Shown here in pieces: positions 9,844 to 20,165 of a DNA stretch of 64,000 nt (positions are counted from its first letter, which is position 1; each line of letters opens with the position of its first letter). The position numbers and the translations under genes were made by a program. Location: the NCBI GenBank assembly GCA_024516155.1, contig JAJJXM010000008.1:558001-622000 (forward strand), written 5' to 3'. The notes beneath the pieces were generated by a model. It had not been told where the DNA came from and made no database searches. It saw only the letters and a program-made list of their open reading frames with translations. Origin of the DNA: Pyronema omphalodes (Eukaryota; Ascomycota; Pezizomycetes; Pezizales; Pyronemataceae).

Positions 9844-11856
9844 TATTTACGTTGACTTTACAAATGTAACAATATATACTAATATTTCATACACTTCAGT
9901 ATCTCCGATGTTGCTTCGTTTGTTCGGAGGTGGCCTGGCGGTAAGGATGAGGGCAGCGCTGGTCAATGAAGAGGCAGGATCCGGTGTACTACGATTTTTC
10001 TAGACCCTTAAGGTCATCTAATTATTAGTTACAAAAGCTTCTTGGGCAGGTACACTAGTATGGTGGTTTATCACGAAAAGAGGTGCTCATTATACGTGTA
10101 TGGCATTATCGCAATATTCATTGCACCCATCTACTCCCCGCGCTGTTAGCCATAAAGAAGGATTTTCAATTGGTATACAAGACCCCACTCTTGATGCTAA
10201 ATACGCTATGTCCTCAGGAAACAATTCTCGATGACGGTCTCACAGCTTCACCGCTACAACTCATAGAGGAGGGCCATCAGTGAAGCGAGTCCTACGCCCA
10301 ATGATTACTACAGGATTGAATCCAGCCCTTTACTTTGGAGCATGAACAAACTGGTAAAGATTTTCGAGGACACACCGGCCATTCAGACTCCACCCTATGT
10401 CCGAAGACGCCGTGATCGCAAAATACGATGATGCAATTACGAGAAGATAAATTCTGAGTCCTACAGCTTCACCGGATCGCTGGAGGAATTCTATTTAGCA
10501 CCACTGAACGGTTATCAGTCAAGAGTCCTCCATTCCCAGGCCCACGTGATTCAGGATGGCACCTGGAACTTCAAAATGAGGCCCAGCTTTGAGAATGCTG
10601 ATAGTGGCTTTTGAAGTAGCGGGAAATCATGTTAAACTTTGTCACTTTGTCCAATTTTATGAAGCCTTTCCCAGTTTGTGGGGTCTTTATAAGGCTTCGC
10701 CAGACCCCGCCAGGCTTGGCCAGTATACTGTATTACGTTCTTTGATAGTCTTTGATAAGCTTATAAGAGAGCCTAGAATGACTCAGAGGCAGGACGTCAG
10801 CTTAGGCAACCCCGAGTTCCAGTGGGTATGTACCCGCAACGGTGGAATTAGACCAAAGATCTTGGGGCCGCCGAAAAAAAGGATCGACTGACACCTATGA
10901 TGGGATTCATAATCAACGTAATCACATGCGGGGTGATTTTCAATGGTTTGTTACGGCATTGACCCAACGATTAGGTTTTGTTCCGTGGTTCTGTGCGGGA
11001 CGCGCCTGCAGGACCCATGGGCGGCACGCAGTGGACACCAGACTACGTAACCCGAACACCAAACCGGCCCCGCATTGGATTTCTTAATTTTCTGAACCGA
11101 GAAACATACCGCGCACATGGCCATGTCTCTGGTAAATGGCTGCCATTGCTTTGCGAATTTCTTCGGATCTAAGGGAAAACGTGAATAATCAAGGGCCGCA
11201 AATCCACCAATCACCACAAGCGTGTGCGCCCTGTGATCGTCCAGGCTTCCCGGAGTTACCGTGAGGAATCCGGTGCCGAAATTAGACGAGCAAGCAATCT
11301 TTGCTCGCACTTAGAGTTATCCGGCCCGAGTGCTAACGCTTATTTGACCACTAAAACACTGACTAAGAGATGCTTAAGAGAGATAGCCGACATGAATTTA
11401 TTGCAAGTACCAAAATTCAAAAAATGCACCGCTTTCAAGCCCCAACAATACTCTAGCCTCATGTACCCTAAACCCTACAGTTTTGTCTGGAGAATCCCGA
11501 GCCGTGTGCTCGCAACAGACCGACTTGCGGGAGCTGAAACGCAACAGGGCGGTCACCATAATCAAATACATGCCAATATGCGAATGGCCATCACTAGTCC
11601 CAAAAAGCGCAATCCAATGTTCACAGCTTCTGTTTTCTGCTCTTTTCTATAGGTCTAATCTCCATAGCGGCTATTTATCGTCAGACAATCGCTTTACCAG
11701 GCTACCTCGTGGCAGTGCTATTTTCCAAACCTAAGCATACCGGGATAAACTCCTTTAATTGCTTTTGCATCGCCCCACCCCACGGTCAATTCTGTGCCTT
11801 CTACATAAACCCCCGAATGGAAGCATTATATCTTGCTATACCGGCAATCTTGTGTC
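9844..11856. other. Intergenic, no gene supported
   Basis: Two kilobases upstream of the gene at 11857 hold several overlapping open frames in both strands (for example 11224-11652, plus strand) without splice-consistent models or family motifs. I see no repeat structure. Part of 11660-11856 may be the promoter and leader of the next gene. Confidence 0.4.
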
Positions 11857-13227
11857 ATGGCCGATCCACTCTCTGTCGCAGCCAGCATAACCGGCCTGCT
11901 GGCGGCGACAGCAAAGGTCGCCACTGCACTCTACATGTTCGCCGAGGCGCCGGCGCTATCCCAGCGGGTGATGCGGGAAGTCCACGACATCGGCATTTTG
12001 CTACAACAGCTCCACAGCCTTATCAACTGTTCCAAGTCGCAGCAGTCGCTCATTATGGTTGAAGATTTATTGGCGCTATTAACAAGCTTGGTTCTAACGT
12101 TTTCGGAATTGGAGAAATTGGTGGATGGAGTAGGGAGTCATAGTTTGGTGGATCGGGGGAAATGGGCGCTCATGGAACCCGAGCTCGAGAAATTGTTACT
12201 CAGGCTCCAAAATCAGAAGTCTTCGTTAACTCTTATGTTGTCTGTGTTGCAATGGTAAGTTTGGATCCAAACGTCGATCAGGATGATTACTAATAAGGGG
12301 TCCGACAGCCGAACGGTACAAGAAGCGTACGATGGCATTGAAGCCCTGTCAAACGCCATGGACCGACTCTTGAAAACCACCGACGACATTAGGAGGCGAT
12401 TGCAGTCAATACAAGCATCTGGTATTCCAGGTGTTGGTACTCATGCCAGCCGCGCTCGTAGTTCGTCGACGTCATCAATCAAATCGTTTAACTCCATCCT
12501 ACGAAAAACAAGAGTTTACCTCCGCGCTGATGATTGGAACTCTGTTCATTCGTATTCTTGTGAGAAGCGTAGTGGGAGATTGTCCATTCTGTCGGGTGTG
12601 AGTTGGTGTAAGATCTCAAATATTTCCGTGCTTGGATTACCAGTGTACACGCATGAAATACATAACAACTACCACTATTGTCCCCCAATACCATCCCCTG
12701 ATTTAAGTGATCTCGACGGAACAGAGCGTTGGATAAGGTTTCTCGAAGAGAAGTATGGAAAGTTAGCGATTCATGGCAGGTTCGATGTATTGGGGTTGGA
12801 AGGCTTTCAACAGCAAGAAACCCAAAATGTAAGCGTGGCCGCAAAATTTAGATGTACCAAGCTAATTTTTCTGCAATAGCTTTACATATATTTATTCGAG
12901 GAAATGCTATTGTTCTCAAAGCAAGGATTTCCAGGTATTCCGTATCGGTTTATTCCAGCGAAAGATATCCATATCGTGAAAGACGGTTATGCATGTAAGT
13001 ATTGACTTGACGCACAATAATTGTAAGCCATGGATCTAACAGGTAGAATAGGGGAATATGAAAACTGCGTAAAGATTTTGCACGACGTAGTCGAGTCTGG
13101 CGCCGTCACACAAGCCAAGTGCGACATCATCATCCGGGACGAACAAGCACGACGAGAATGGATACCTTTGCTCAAGAATCTTAGCGATAGAGGATGGAAC
13201 GCACGGAAACGAGCTAAGACGGCTTGA
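11857..13227 (+). CDS. Fungal helical N-terminal domain protein with PH-like C-terminus
   Basis: Exons 11857-12254, 12309-12828, 12880-12994 and 13043-13227 give 405 residues with exact phase closure. The donors are GTAAGT, GTAAGC and GTAAGT, and the first intron has a TTACTAATAA branch site. The N-terminus MADPLSVAASITGLLAATAK resembles the all-helical domain found at the start of many fungal ankyrin and NLR-like proteins (PF17111-like), followed by predicted helices and coiled coil to about residue 185. Residues about 289-394 look like a PH domain of the Cdc24/RhoGEF kind: LAIHGRFDVL, then LYIYLFEEMLLFSKQ (307-321), then a terminal helix DEQARREWIPLLKNL (377-391). No GEF or NACHT domain lies between them. 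The function is unknown; a signalling or membrane-recruitment role is only inference. The gene is intact although surrounded by transposon debris. Confidence 0.75.
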
Positions 13228-14866
13228 CTACAATATTCCCCCGAATTTCTCAACTATTTCATGCTTCTGCAGCTTATTAGAGCAACTTGTATTACTTTTA
13301 TCCTGTATATTTTGGTATTTTTATTCGGAGGCATCAACTAGAGTTTACATTCTATTAAACAATTGTTTTGATTAATTTTGTTTCCGCTTGACCGGTATCA
13401 GATGGCTTTCAACGTAGGAACTTGACGGCCCCCATTTTATGCAAATTTTATGCATATCGTGGCCACCATAGTAGATTGGGATGATTCTGCGACTATTGGA
13501 CTTGCCAATATTCAGACCTCAGCCTTAGTATATGGGGGCCAGACGGTGGGGGCCATAGGCAATTGAGTGTCCATGAGCCAGAAATTTCCCCCATTAACAC
13601 ACACAAAAACAATTACAGTAAAATTCAGGGAAAACCAAAATACCTCCTCCTTCCTGGTCGAGCGCGTATCGCGAGTTAATTAGAATTCATGGGGTACATC
13701 GACATCGAATACACCTAGCGTATGGGATGATTTGCCGTGAAGCCCCTGCAGAACAAATACCGTAACCGACAGTGGAAATTCGTATGGAAAAACTAATAGA
13801 AGAATGCCAAATAACTGTAGACTGGGATTATCTAAGCGATGCTGTGCGGTAGTTTCGGAAATGACTAGAAAATTGCGAACACCGGTAGATCCCCGAACAG
13901 AGCAGTGTTTTTCATGTCGGCGAAACACAGCCGGCGAAATCTGTCTCATGCGATGATTCTGGAAAGCTTGGCCTGAGCTAAGATCCAGCGGCGGTGGCGA
14001 AGATCAATTTTGTGGAGAATTATGTGAAAAAACGGACTGAACTCAAGCTTTACCAGTGCGGTGGCTAACAGTTCCGGAAACTTGGAGTGGCGCGGCCATC
14101 GACAAGCGCACGGAGAGGCAGAACGGTCTGTGTGTCATCTCCCTCCACTCCACTTCGGCAGCTAGCGATCTCAACCGTTCCCACAAGCTCCGATCCCATG
14201 AACTTAGTTAAAATTGATTTCTATTATCGTTCCTAAGGTTCATCTAAAATGCGCACATCGTTTTGGACATATATGACGACCTCCTTCACGTACGGCTATG
14301 GTGACTCGCGATTGAGGGCAGCCGGAGAATAGACCCGCACAACATCGAGTATGTAAACTCGCGCCTGAGGTGACAATATTCAGACATTACGGAGCGAAGC
14401 GAGAAATGAGCTTGGGCCTTTAATTACACACTGAGCACGATAATTCAGCATCTGAAGGAGAATTCCTTTTCAGTACCCCAAAGGGAGTGACAGTGGGTAC
14501 CGGGGAAACACAGATCAAAGGGCAACAACAGGCATGAAGTTCCGTGGACGGGTTCAACCCTAGACATGGAGAACACTTCGGCTGCACAACGACCCTCCAC
14601 CACTCACACCCTGCGCAGACCAAACGCTGTTGCGCCAAAGCGATTGCAAAAAGCACAGAGCCCAAATCAAACCCCCAGCAGTAATTTATGTACTCAAAAT
14701 GGGGCGATGACCTGAGATAGTTACCAAAATGCATATGTCGAGATTTGAGAAATCCCCTTGACTGGAGTCGAGGTCATGTTGTGATATGATGAATAGTAAT
14801 AATAGGACTTAACATGACAAAAAATATTGTATATGATACAATTACACTTTGTGCTGTCAACCAACA
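13228..14866. other. Intergenic, no gene supported
   Basis: The stretch contains a short inverted pair GGCCCCCAT/ATGGGGGCC at about 13429-13542 and minus-strand open frames at 13680-13949 and 14420-14734 that lack motifs. None is strong enough to call as a gene or element. Confidence 0.4.
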
Positions 14867-14960
14867 GCTGATATGGCCGAGTGGTTAAGGCGGTGGACTT
14901 AAGTAACGCTTAAGATACCCACTATCGAAAGATTCAGGAGTTCGAACCTCCTTGTCAGCA
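14867..14960 (+). tRNA. tRNA-Leu (anticodon TAA) with intron
   Basis: Acceptor GCTGATA pairs with TGTCAGC, followed by discriminator A. The D arm GGCCGAGTGGTTAAGGC and the long variable arm ATC-GAAA-GAT are leucine-type, and the T arm is AGGAGTTCGAACCTCCT. The anticodon region CTTAAG places TAA at 34-36. An intron of about 12 nt follows, and its CTTAAG can pair with the CTTAAG of the anticodon loop. The last pair of the anticodon stem (A31-C39) is mismatched in my alignment, so the exact splice points are uncertain. Confidence 0.9.
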
Positions 14961-15388
14961 TTATTCTTTTTTTTGGTGAATTCCCGTGCTATTCACTTTT
15001 ACGCCGATCAGATGCATCGGAAACTATTTTGTGTGATACATATCACGTGTAATTTATGCGAGGCAACTTAGCGGATATGCATCATGAAATAATTACCCGC
15101 GCCTCGTCTATCTTGCCGGTTTTTAGCACAAAGCCGCAACCGGCTGTCCACACTGAGAGGCTTCGGTTCAGCAGTCTGAGTTCTTCGGTGCCAACCGAAT
15201 GGTATATCAAAAGTTTTAGCTTTTAGCCGACTCTACGGGCGGAGTATGTACTGAGCTGGGCATCATCGTCTCCAACAGTTTTTCTGTTTCCCATCGATGC
15301 CTTTATTATTGTTAGCCATCGGGATTTTTTTTCCGATACAAAGTACGGGATGATTTCCACAACTCAGCAGATATCAAGTACTGGAAGA
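14961..15388. other. Short intergenic stretch
   Basis: The tRNA is followed by a T-rich run (TTCTTTTTTTTGG) that suits RNA polymerase III termination. Beyond it nothing is recognised up to the MITE. Confidence 0.4.
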
Positions 15389-15575
15389 CTTCCCATCGCT
15401 CTATAACAACGGACGTGAGGGTCCATTCACCACAAAAAAACATTTTCTATAGAACGCGAATAGAGCACTAGGATAGACAGGGCGGTTCCTACCCCCTGTC
15501 TATTCAAATTTTCTATTGCTATCGAATAGGTGAAGTTGAAGTTGCTCTGTCCACCCCGAATAGAGCGATGGGAAG
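15389..15575. mobile_element. 187-bp MITE with perfect 16-bp terminal inverted repeats
   Basis: The element begins CTTCCCATCGCTCTAT and ends with its exact reverse complement ATAGAGCGATGGGAAG. The interior is itself partly palindromic (AGACAGGG ... CCCTGTCT), so the whole unit could fold into a long hairpin. It is too short to code for a protein. A diverged inverted copy is at 8408-8573. No unambiguous target-site duplication is visible. Confidence 0.8.
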
Positions 15576-16509
15576 TTCTCCACTGAGAGCCGGTTGATCA
15601 AGCTATCGCTGCGGCACCTGAAGAACCAAGGCCAGCTGCACTATGGAACACTCGGATCACACATCAAAGAGTGGGTTATTTCTGCAAAGCAGTATACTCA
15701 ACTATTTCTGTTGTCTTCTTATATTAACCAGGAAGAATCCGAGTATTACAAACTGAAGTCCGCAGCTGGAGCATCAAATTAAAAGGTTCCTCAATATGGC
15801 ATGTTTCATAAACATTGTTTCAAGCATTGCTTTCGTTTCGTTTCGTTTCTTATTTTTTTGTATTTTTTCATCCTGTTATTCCCTCCTGTTGATGCATATT
15901 AATCTCACCGTTTCGTTTCACGGTATGTTTTGGAGCAGTGAGGAGTGAAGTAGAGCGGTGAGGAGAGAAGAAGAGAGAAAAGGAGAGAAAATGAGAGCAG
16001 AGGCAGGTTACGAATGACGGGGGGAGAGTGTCGAGTTGAGAGTGCCAATTAGGAAAAGAGCAAACAGGGCTTCAAAATGTAACGACGAGAATGAAAACCA
16101 GCAGGAAGAAGAGAGGTGGCAACAGGCCCAAGAAATGAAGTACGCTCTGGGGCGGATCCCCGCGAGACTCTAAGGTAACAGCTAGAGCCTCAAAATATAT
16201 TTAGACTGTAGCATACGTCATAACTCTAAGGTTTGAAACGTTCAAGAAAATCAAATCAAATCAAAATCACGGTATGTTTTGAAATGTTTCAAGCTCGCAA
16301 TGTTCTTTCAGCCCGCCCCCCTGTCCCCCCCCCTTTTTTTGTTTTTTTTTTTGTTCAAAGTATTTCATTTATCTGTTTCCTGTATCTATTACGTTCCTGG
16401 ATGCCTCTATTGTTTACAATAATTTCTTTTTTCCGCAGTGCTCTTTTTTATATTATGTTTCAGATGAACTAATTCTTTCTTACCGAAATTATGGAGGTGA
16501 GCGAGTAGA
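15576..16509. other. Low-complexity stretch: (TTTCG)n and purine tract
   Basis: There is a short TTTCG microsatellite at about 15827-15846 and a strongly purine-rich tract of GAG/AGA repeats at about 15940-16015 and beyond. A C/T homopolymer-rich patch lies near 16318-16355. No gene is supported. Confidence 0.5.
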
Positions 16510-16529
16510 CCCTGTGGTACAAAAAAAAG

Positions 16530-16770
16530 GTGTTTAATCAAACCACACTTTAAACCACAAAATGTGTTTAATTTAAACACCCACAAAATTCATTTACTAA
16601 ACACCTTGTTAAACACCTACTAAACACCTTTAAACACTTTTTTAAACACCTACTAAACACCTTTAAACACCTTTAAACACCTTTTTAAACACCTACTAAA
16701 CACCTTTTTAAACACCTTTTTAAACACCTACTAAACACCTCCAAACACCTTGCACAATAGTGGTTTGATC
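16530..16770 (+). repeat. Left subterminal array of TAAACACC
   Basis: Closely spaced direct copies of the 8-mer TAAACACC separated by T-rich or TACT spacers fill this arm. The motif TTTAAACACC recurs. It is the mirror of the right-arm array and probably a transposase-binding region. Confidence 0.85.
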
Positions 16771-17494
16771 AAGCACCTCAGATATTTTTTAAATGTGTTA
16801 AATTAATTACTAAACCACTCGCTCGGTATGTAACATGTTTCTAGCTATTGCCAGGTCTTCTATCTATGAATACAGGAACCTCCCACCTCCCTCCTCACCC
16901 CTCCTACTCCTGCTTCTCCTCTCTGTGTAGTACCATTCGCTTTGTGCCTTTTTTGATTGACCCTTACATATGCTGGAATGATGGTTCGCTTCAGTAAATA
17001 TACTTAGGTTGTCTGAGCATCCTGTTTGTTTGGTTAGCATTGTAGATATTTGTGGGGTTGGTTTGCAGTACTTGACTCAGCGAGTATCTAGAAGTTCATA
17101 TCCTAATCCCCCCCCCCCCCCTCTCTCTCTTTTTTCCCTCCAGTGGCGTATGGTGTATTAACAGGCAAATTCTGTTGAGGGACAAACATTTGACATGAGG
17201 AAAAACTTACAGTCAAACAAGAGGGAAAGATGGAGGTGGGGAAACAAGTGAATGAAATGCATGAAGAACGAGGAACAACAACGGCAGAACGAACAGAACA
17301 TAAGGAAGGAATGTGCACTAAGGCAATATCCACTTCCATCAACAAACATAAGCAGAACACAGCTCTACAGTTTAAAACTGAATGTTCAGTAGAACACTGC
17401 AGGGTGATTTATATGAACCATGGAAAAGCCATCCCTAGGAAGTGGACTGTAGATGTTTATTTAAACATCAGAGGATAGTTCAAATAAACCCTGA

Positions 17495-17935
17495 AGAATA
17501 AGCGAAGAAGAAGGTGTTTATTTGAACATCCCTAGGGTGTTTAAATAAACCCCAAAGAATATGTAAAAAAGAAGGTGTTTATTTAAACATCCTTAAACAC
17601 AAATTGGGTGTTTATTTAAACCACTTTGGATGGTTTAAATAGACCCCAAAGAATAAGCGAAAAAGAAGGTGTTTAAATAAACCCCACAAAAAAAAATCAA
17701 GGTAGTTGTTTAACTAAACAACGCTAGGTGGTTAAGCTAAACACCGTACATCACACTAAACAACTTCGGTGTTTAGGGGTGTTTAACTAAACACTTTCAA
17801 ACAACGATGGGTGGTTTAGCTAAACACCTTAAATCAGACTAAACAACTTTGGTGTTTAGGGTGTTTAATTAAACACTTTCGGTGTTTAGCTAAACCACGA
17901 AGGTGTTTGAACTAAACCACTCTCACTCGTTTTCT
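17495..17935 (-). repeat. Right subterminal array of GGTGTTTA
   Basis: Inverted counterparts of the left-arm motif are arranged here, many as back-to-back pairs such as GGTGTTTAAATAAACCCC. A larger unit that includes AAAGAATAAGCGAAAAAGAA is itself repeated up to three times with changes. The orientation switch between arms is as expected for transposon subterminal repeats. Confidence 0.8.
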
Positions 17936-17952
17936 TGTACCATAGGGGTAGA

Positions 17953-18365
17953 TTCTATCGCAATCTTTCAATTCTGGTAGCAAAGTAGAGATAGAAACAA
18001 GTAAGTAAAAGAGCAGAGATGTACCAATGTATGTAATGCTTTGTTCTCAAATTCTTTATTTTTATTTGGCTTTTGAAAATCTATAGGTTAACCAATAGCA
18101 ACCGAACGATGTCCTTGCTTATGATATAGGAGATTGCCCGAAGCGCTACTTCTACCACACTGGCACATATCCCTGACCTTGTGAGCAACCGTTTATTTGG
18201 ATTCGGTTGATAAGGATGTTACATTAAAAAACGGGTTGCCTATTAGTTTCTGTTTGAAAGTGCGAGATAGGGGTGCATGTAATTACCAGTGTCTTCGCTG
18301 GAAACTGAGGATGAATCGACTCGCAACAGCATCAGACCATAGAGTTTATTCGATATTCGAGTTCC
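17953..18365. other. Spacer between two DNA transposons
   Basis: This AT-rich spacer lies between the TAAACACC element and the hAT-like element. No gene or additional repeat was recognised. Confidence 0.4.
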
Positions 18366-18373
18366 ATGGGATG

Positions 18374-19186
18374 CAGAGTTCGGCACGGTCCGTCCAGGAC
18401 GGCGGACCGGACGGGATCACGCTGGTGGTCCGGTCCCATCCGTAAACTGAAAAAGACCGGACGGGACGGCGGGTGACGGCAGGACCGTGGGTTTCGGGTG
18501 AGCTAGTTTGCAGGGGGCGGTTTGGTTTAAGTTTGCCAGAAATTATGGGCCGCAGCAGCGACGTCTTTAGCACTGTAGTAGATGAACCCGTCATGCTGCA
18601 CTTTAGTAAAACTTTTACACCCCATTGCAGGTGCACGCTCCACCCAGAAATAGTTTGACTGCCTATGGTAGTTTGATATTATTTTTGTTTCTTAGTAGAG
18701 TACGATCCCGCTATAAATATTTCTTCTATCCTTCAAATTCCATCTTCTATCTTTCCCTCTTCTACCTGCCAAAATTTTCACTCCTTTCATTACCGTGTAA
18801 TTCAAACATCAATAGCAATCACACAATTCCCAGCAGAGCTCACGCTGTTCTCTACACCTTTTGCGACCAGAAGCAGAACACCCCGCCTGTCCTCTCAAGA
18901 ATCGTTTCCATTCCAGAAGGATGCGAAAGGACGCATTTTAGTGGCGGGAGAAGGAGCATTCTTATGCATCAGTATAGTTTTTTTTTTGTTTGCAAGAAAT
19001 TCCATATAGATGACTTTAATTCGTGCAATGCATTAGAATTATCGAAGGAAAACACCATGAGCCGTAGTAAAAAAAACTGCGAGTTGCGAGTGACCGATAG
19101 TGACGCTAGTCGTGGTCACCCACGGTCACCCGCGGTCCGTCCCGTCCGTAGCCAGGACGGGACCGGACGGACCGTGCCGAACTCTG
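18374..19186. mobile_element. Non-autonomous hAT-like element (813 bp) with 8-bp target duplication
   Basis: The left end CAGAGTTCGGCACGGTCCGT is repeated inverted at the right end (ACGGACCGTGCCGAACTCTG); the inverted repeat is about 22 bp. ATGGGATG occurs immediately left (18366-18373) and again at 19188-19195, one base after the right end. CAGNG-type termini and an 8-bp duplication are hallmarks of the hAT superfamily. Subterminal copies of GGACCGGACGG are present on both sides. No transposase is encoded. Confidence 0.8.
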
Positions 19187-19195
19187 AATGGGATG

Positions 19196-19889
19196 GATGG
19201 ATGCATTTAGTCATATCTCTATGCTATACACAAAATTATGAAAGAGGCTAGTTTTGAGCAAGATAAACAGGTAGAAGTTTCGAGGTGAAGAAGACTGACC
19301 TGTCTGGAGGCCTCGTGAAAAAAAGCTCCATACGGTGCTTTTGTTGATCAGGTGGATAACACTCAGAATTCACATAAAATACAGAGTTGTGCATGAATCT
19401 TGATTACAAAATTCGGACTAGGCCCCTGACTTCCGCCGTCTAGATTTCCTCTTGTCCTAGACTTTAAGAAAGCCCCACAAAATGGCAAGATCAACGTCGT
19501 CCCGACGAACATATGGATTAAAATCCTTTTATTTCTTGCGTGCTGGTGCCGCGGCGGCCCGTAATTCGAACGGAACATGACGTCGCCCCATTAAGGGCGG
19601 AGTGTCTAGTTATGACGTTACTGGTCTCGGAACGGAGATAGGCATAGGGGAATGCGTTTCCTCTATAACCGAGTGACAGATCATGATGATGCTCTTTTTT
19701 AGTTGGGATTGGTTTTTGCTATGTGAATTGTAGGGATAGAATAACAGATCCGAGGAAAAAGGGCCGGCGTTAAGTTACCCCAGCCAATTTTTTATGTATT
19801 TTATTTAGAGAGATAGGTTGCAATTGATTGTGTACTTTCAAGTTTCGGGCATTAGGATTTCCTTCAAAGTCAGTTATTCGATTTATGTG
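19196..19889. other. Intergenic, no gene seen
   Basis: The stretch between the hAT-like element and the LINE remnant has no supported feature. Its right part may be eroded LINE sequence upstream of the recognisable C-terminal end. Confidence 0.35.
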
Positions 19890-20165
19890 CATCTACAAAG
19901 GATCAAAAAACTGGAGACAGACACCTGCTGGTGGTGCGACTCTGGAAAAAGAAAAACGAGAGGATATCTCTTTGGAGAGTGCAAGAGATTGAAAAACGAA
20001 TACAGAACCCTCAAAAGGGAAGTCGAAGATATCAAAGGAACCCGGCGGAGACCAAGAGGAAGGCCGAAAGTGGCGAAGCTCTTCCAGGGCGATCGATTCA
20101 CAGGAGCGATCTTGAAATACCCGAGCGCCACAGAGATTGGACGGCGCTACGAGAACGAGAATTAA
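19890..20165 (+). pseudogene. Remnant of a Tad-type LINE reverse transcriptase C-terminus
   Basis: The translation carries HLQRIKKLETDTCWWC, then a Cys and a Leu-Phe-Gly-Glu-Cys block (YLFGECKRLKNEY), then AILKYPSATEIGRR. This order matches the C-terminal cysteine-histidine region of Tad1-clade non-LTR retrotransposons, which end in a similar EFLRTTEVGRR-like motif. The expected histidine of the CCHC knuckle is replaced by Tyr. The reverse transcriptase and nuclease parts are missing upstream, so only a decayed 3' end remains. Confidence 0.65.

Larger units (their letters stand above)
16510..17947. mobile_element. Non-autonomous DNA transposon with 5-bp target duplication and arrays of TAAACACC
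   Basis: The left end is CCCTGTGGTACAA and the right end, reverse complemented, is CCCTATGGTACAA. The element is flanked on both sides by GTAGA (16505-16509 and 17948-17952), consistent with a 5-bp target-site duplication. Inside the left end are many direct copies of TAAACACC; inside the right end the same motif occurs in inverted orientation as GGTGTTTA. The interior (about 16840-17490) has no transposase. Terminal CCC, subterminal arrays and a 5-bp duplication are compatible with Plavaka/CACTA-related fungal elements, but this assignment is tentative. Confidence 0.75.

Noticed and set aside
13429..13542. Inverted pair GGCCCCCAT/ATGGGGGCC as a small MITE
   Set aside because: The arms are only 9 bp, the flanks do not match, and a third similar string nearby makes chance likely.
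16505..17952. CRISPR-like regular repeats
   Set aside because: The repeated 8-mer has irregular, low-complexity spacing and switches orientation, which fits transposon subterminal repeats; the genome is eukaryotic.
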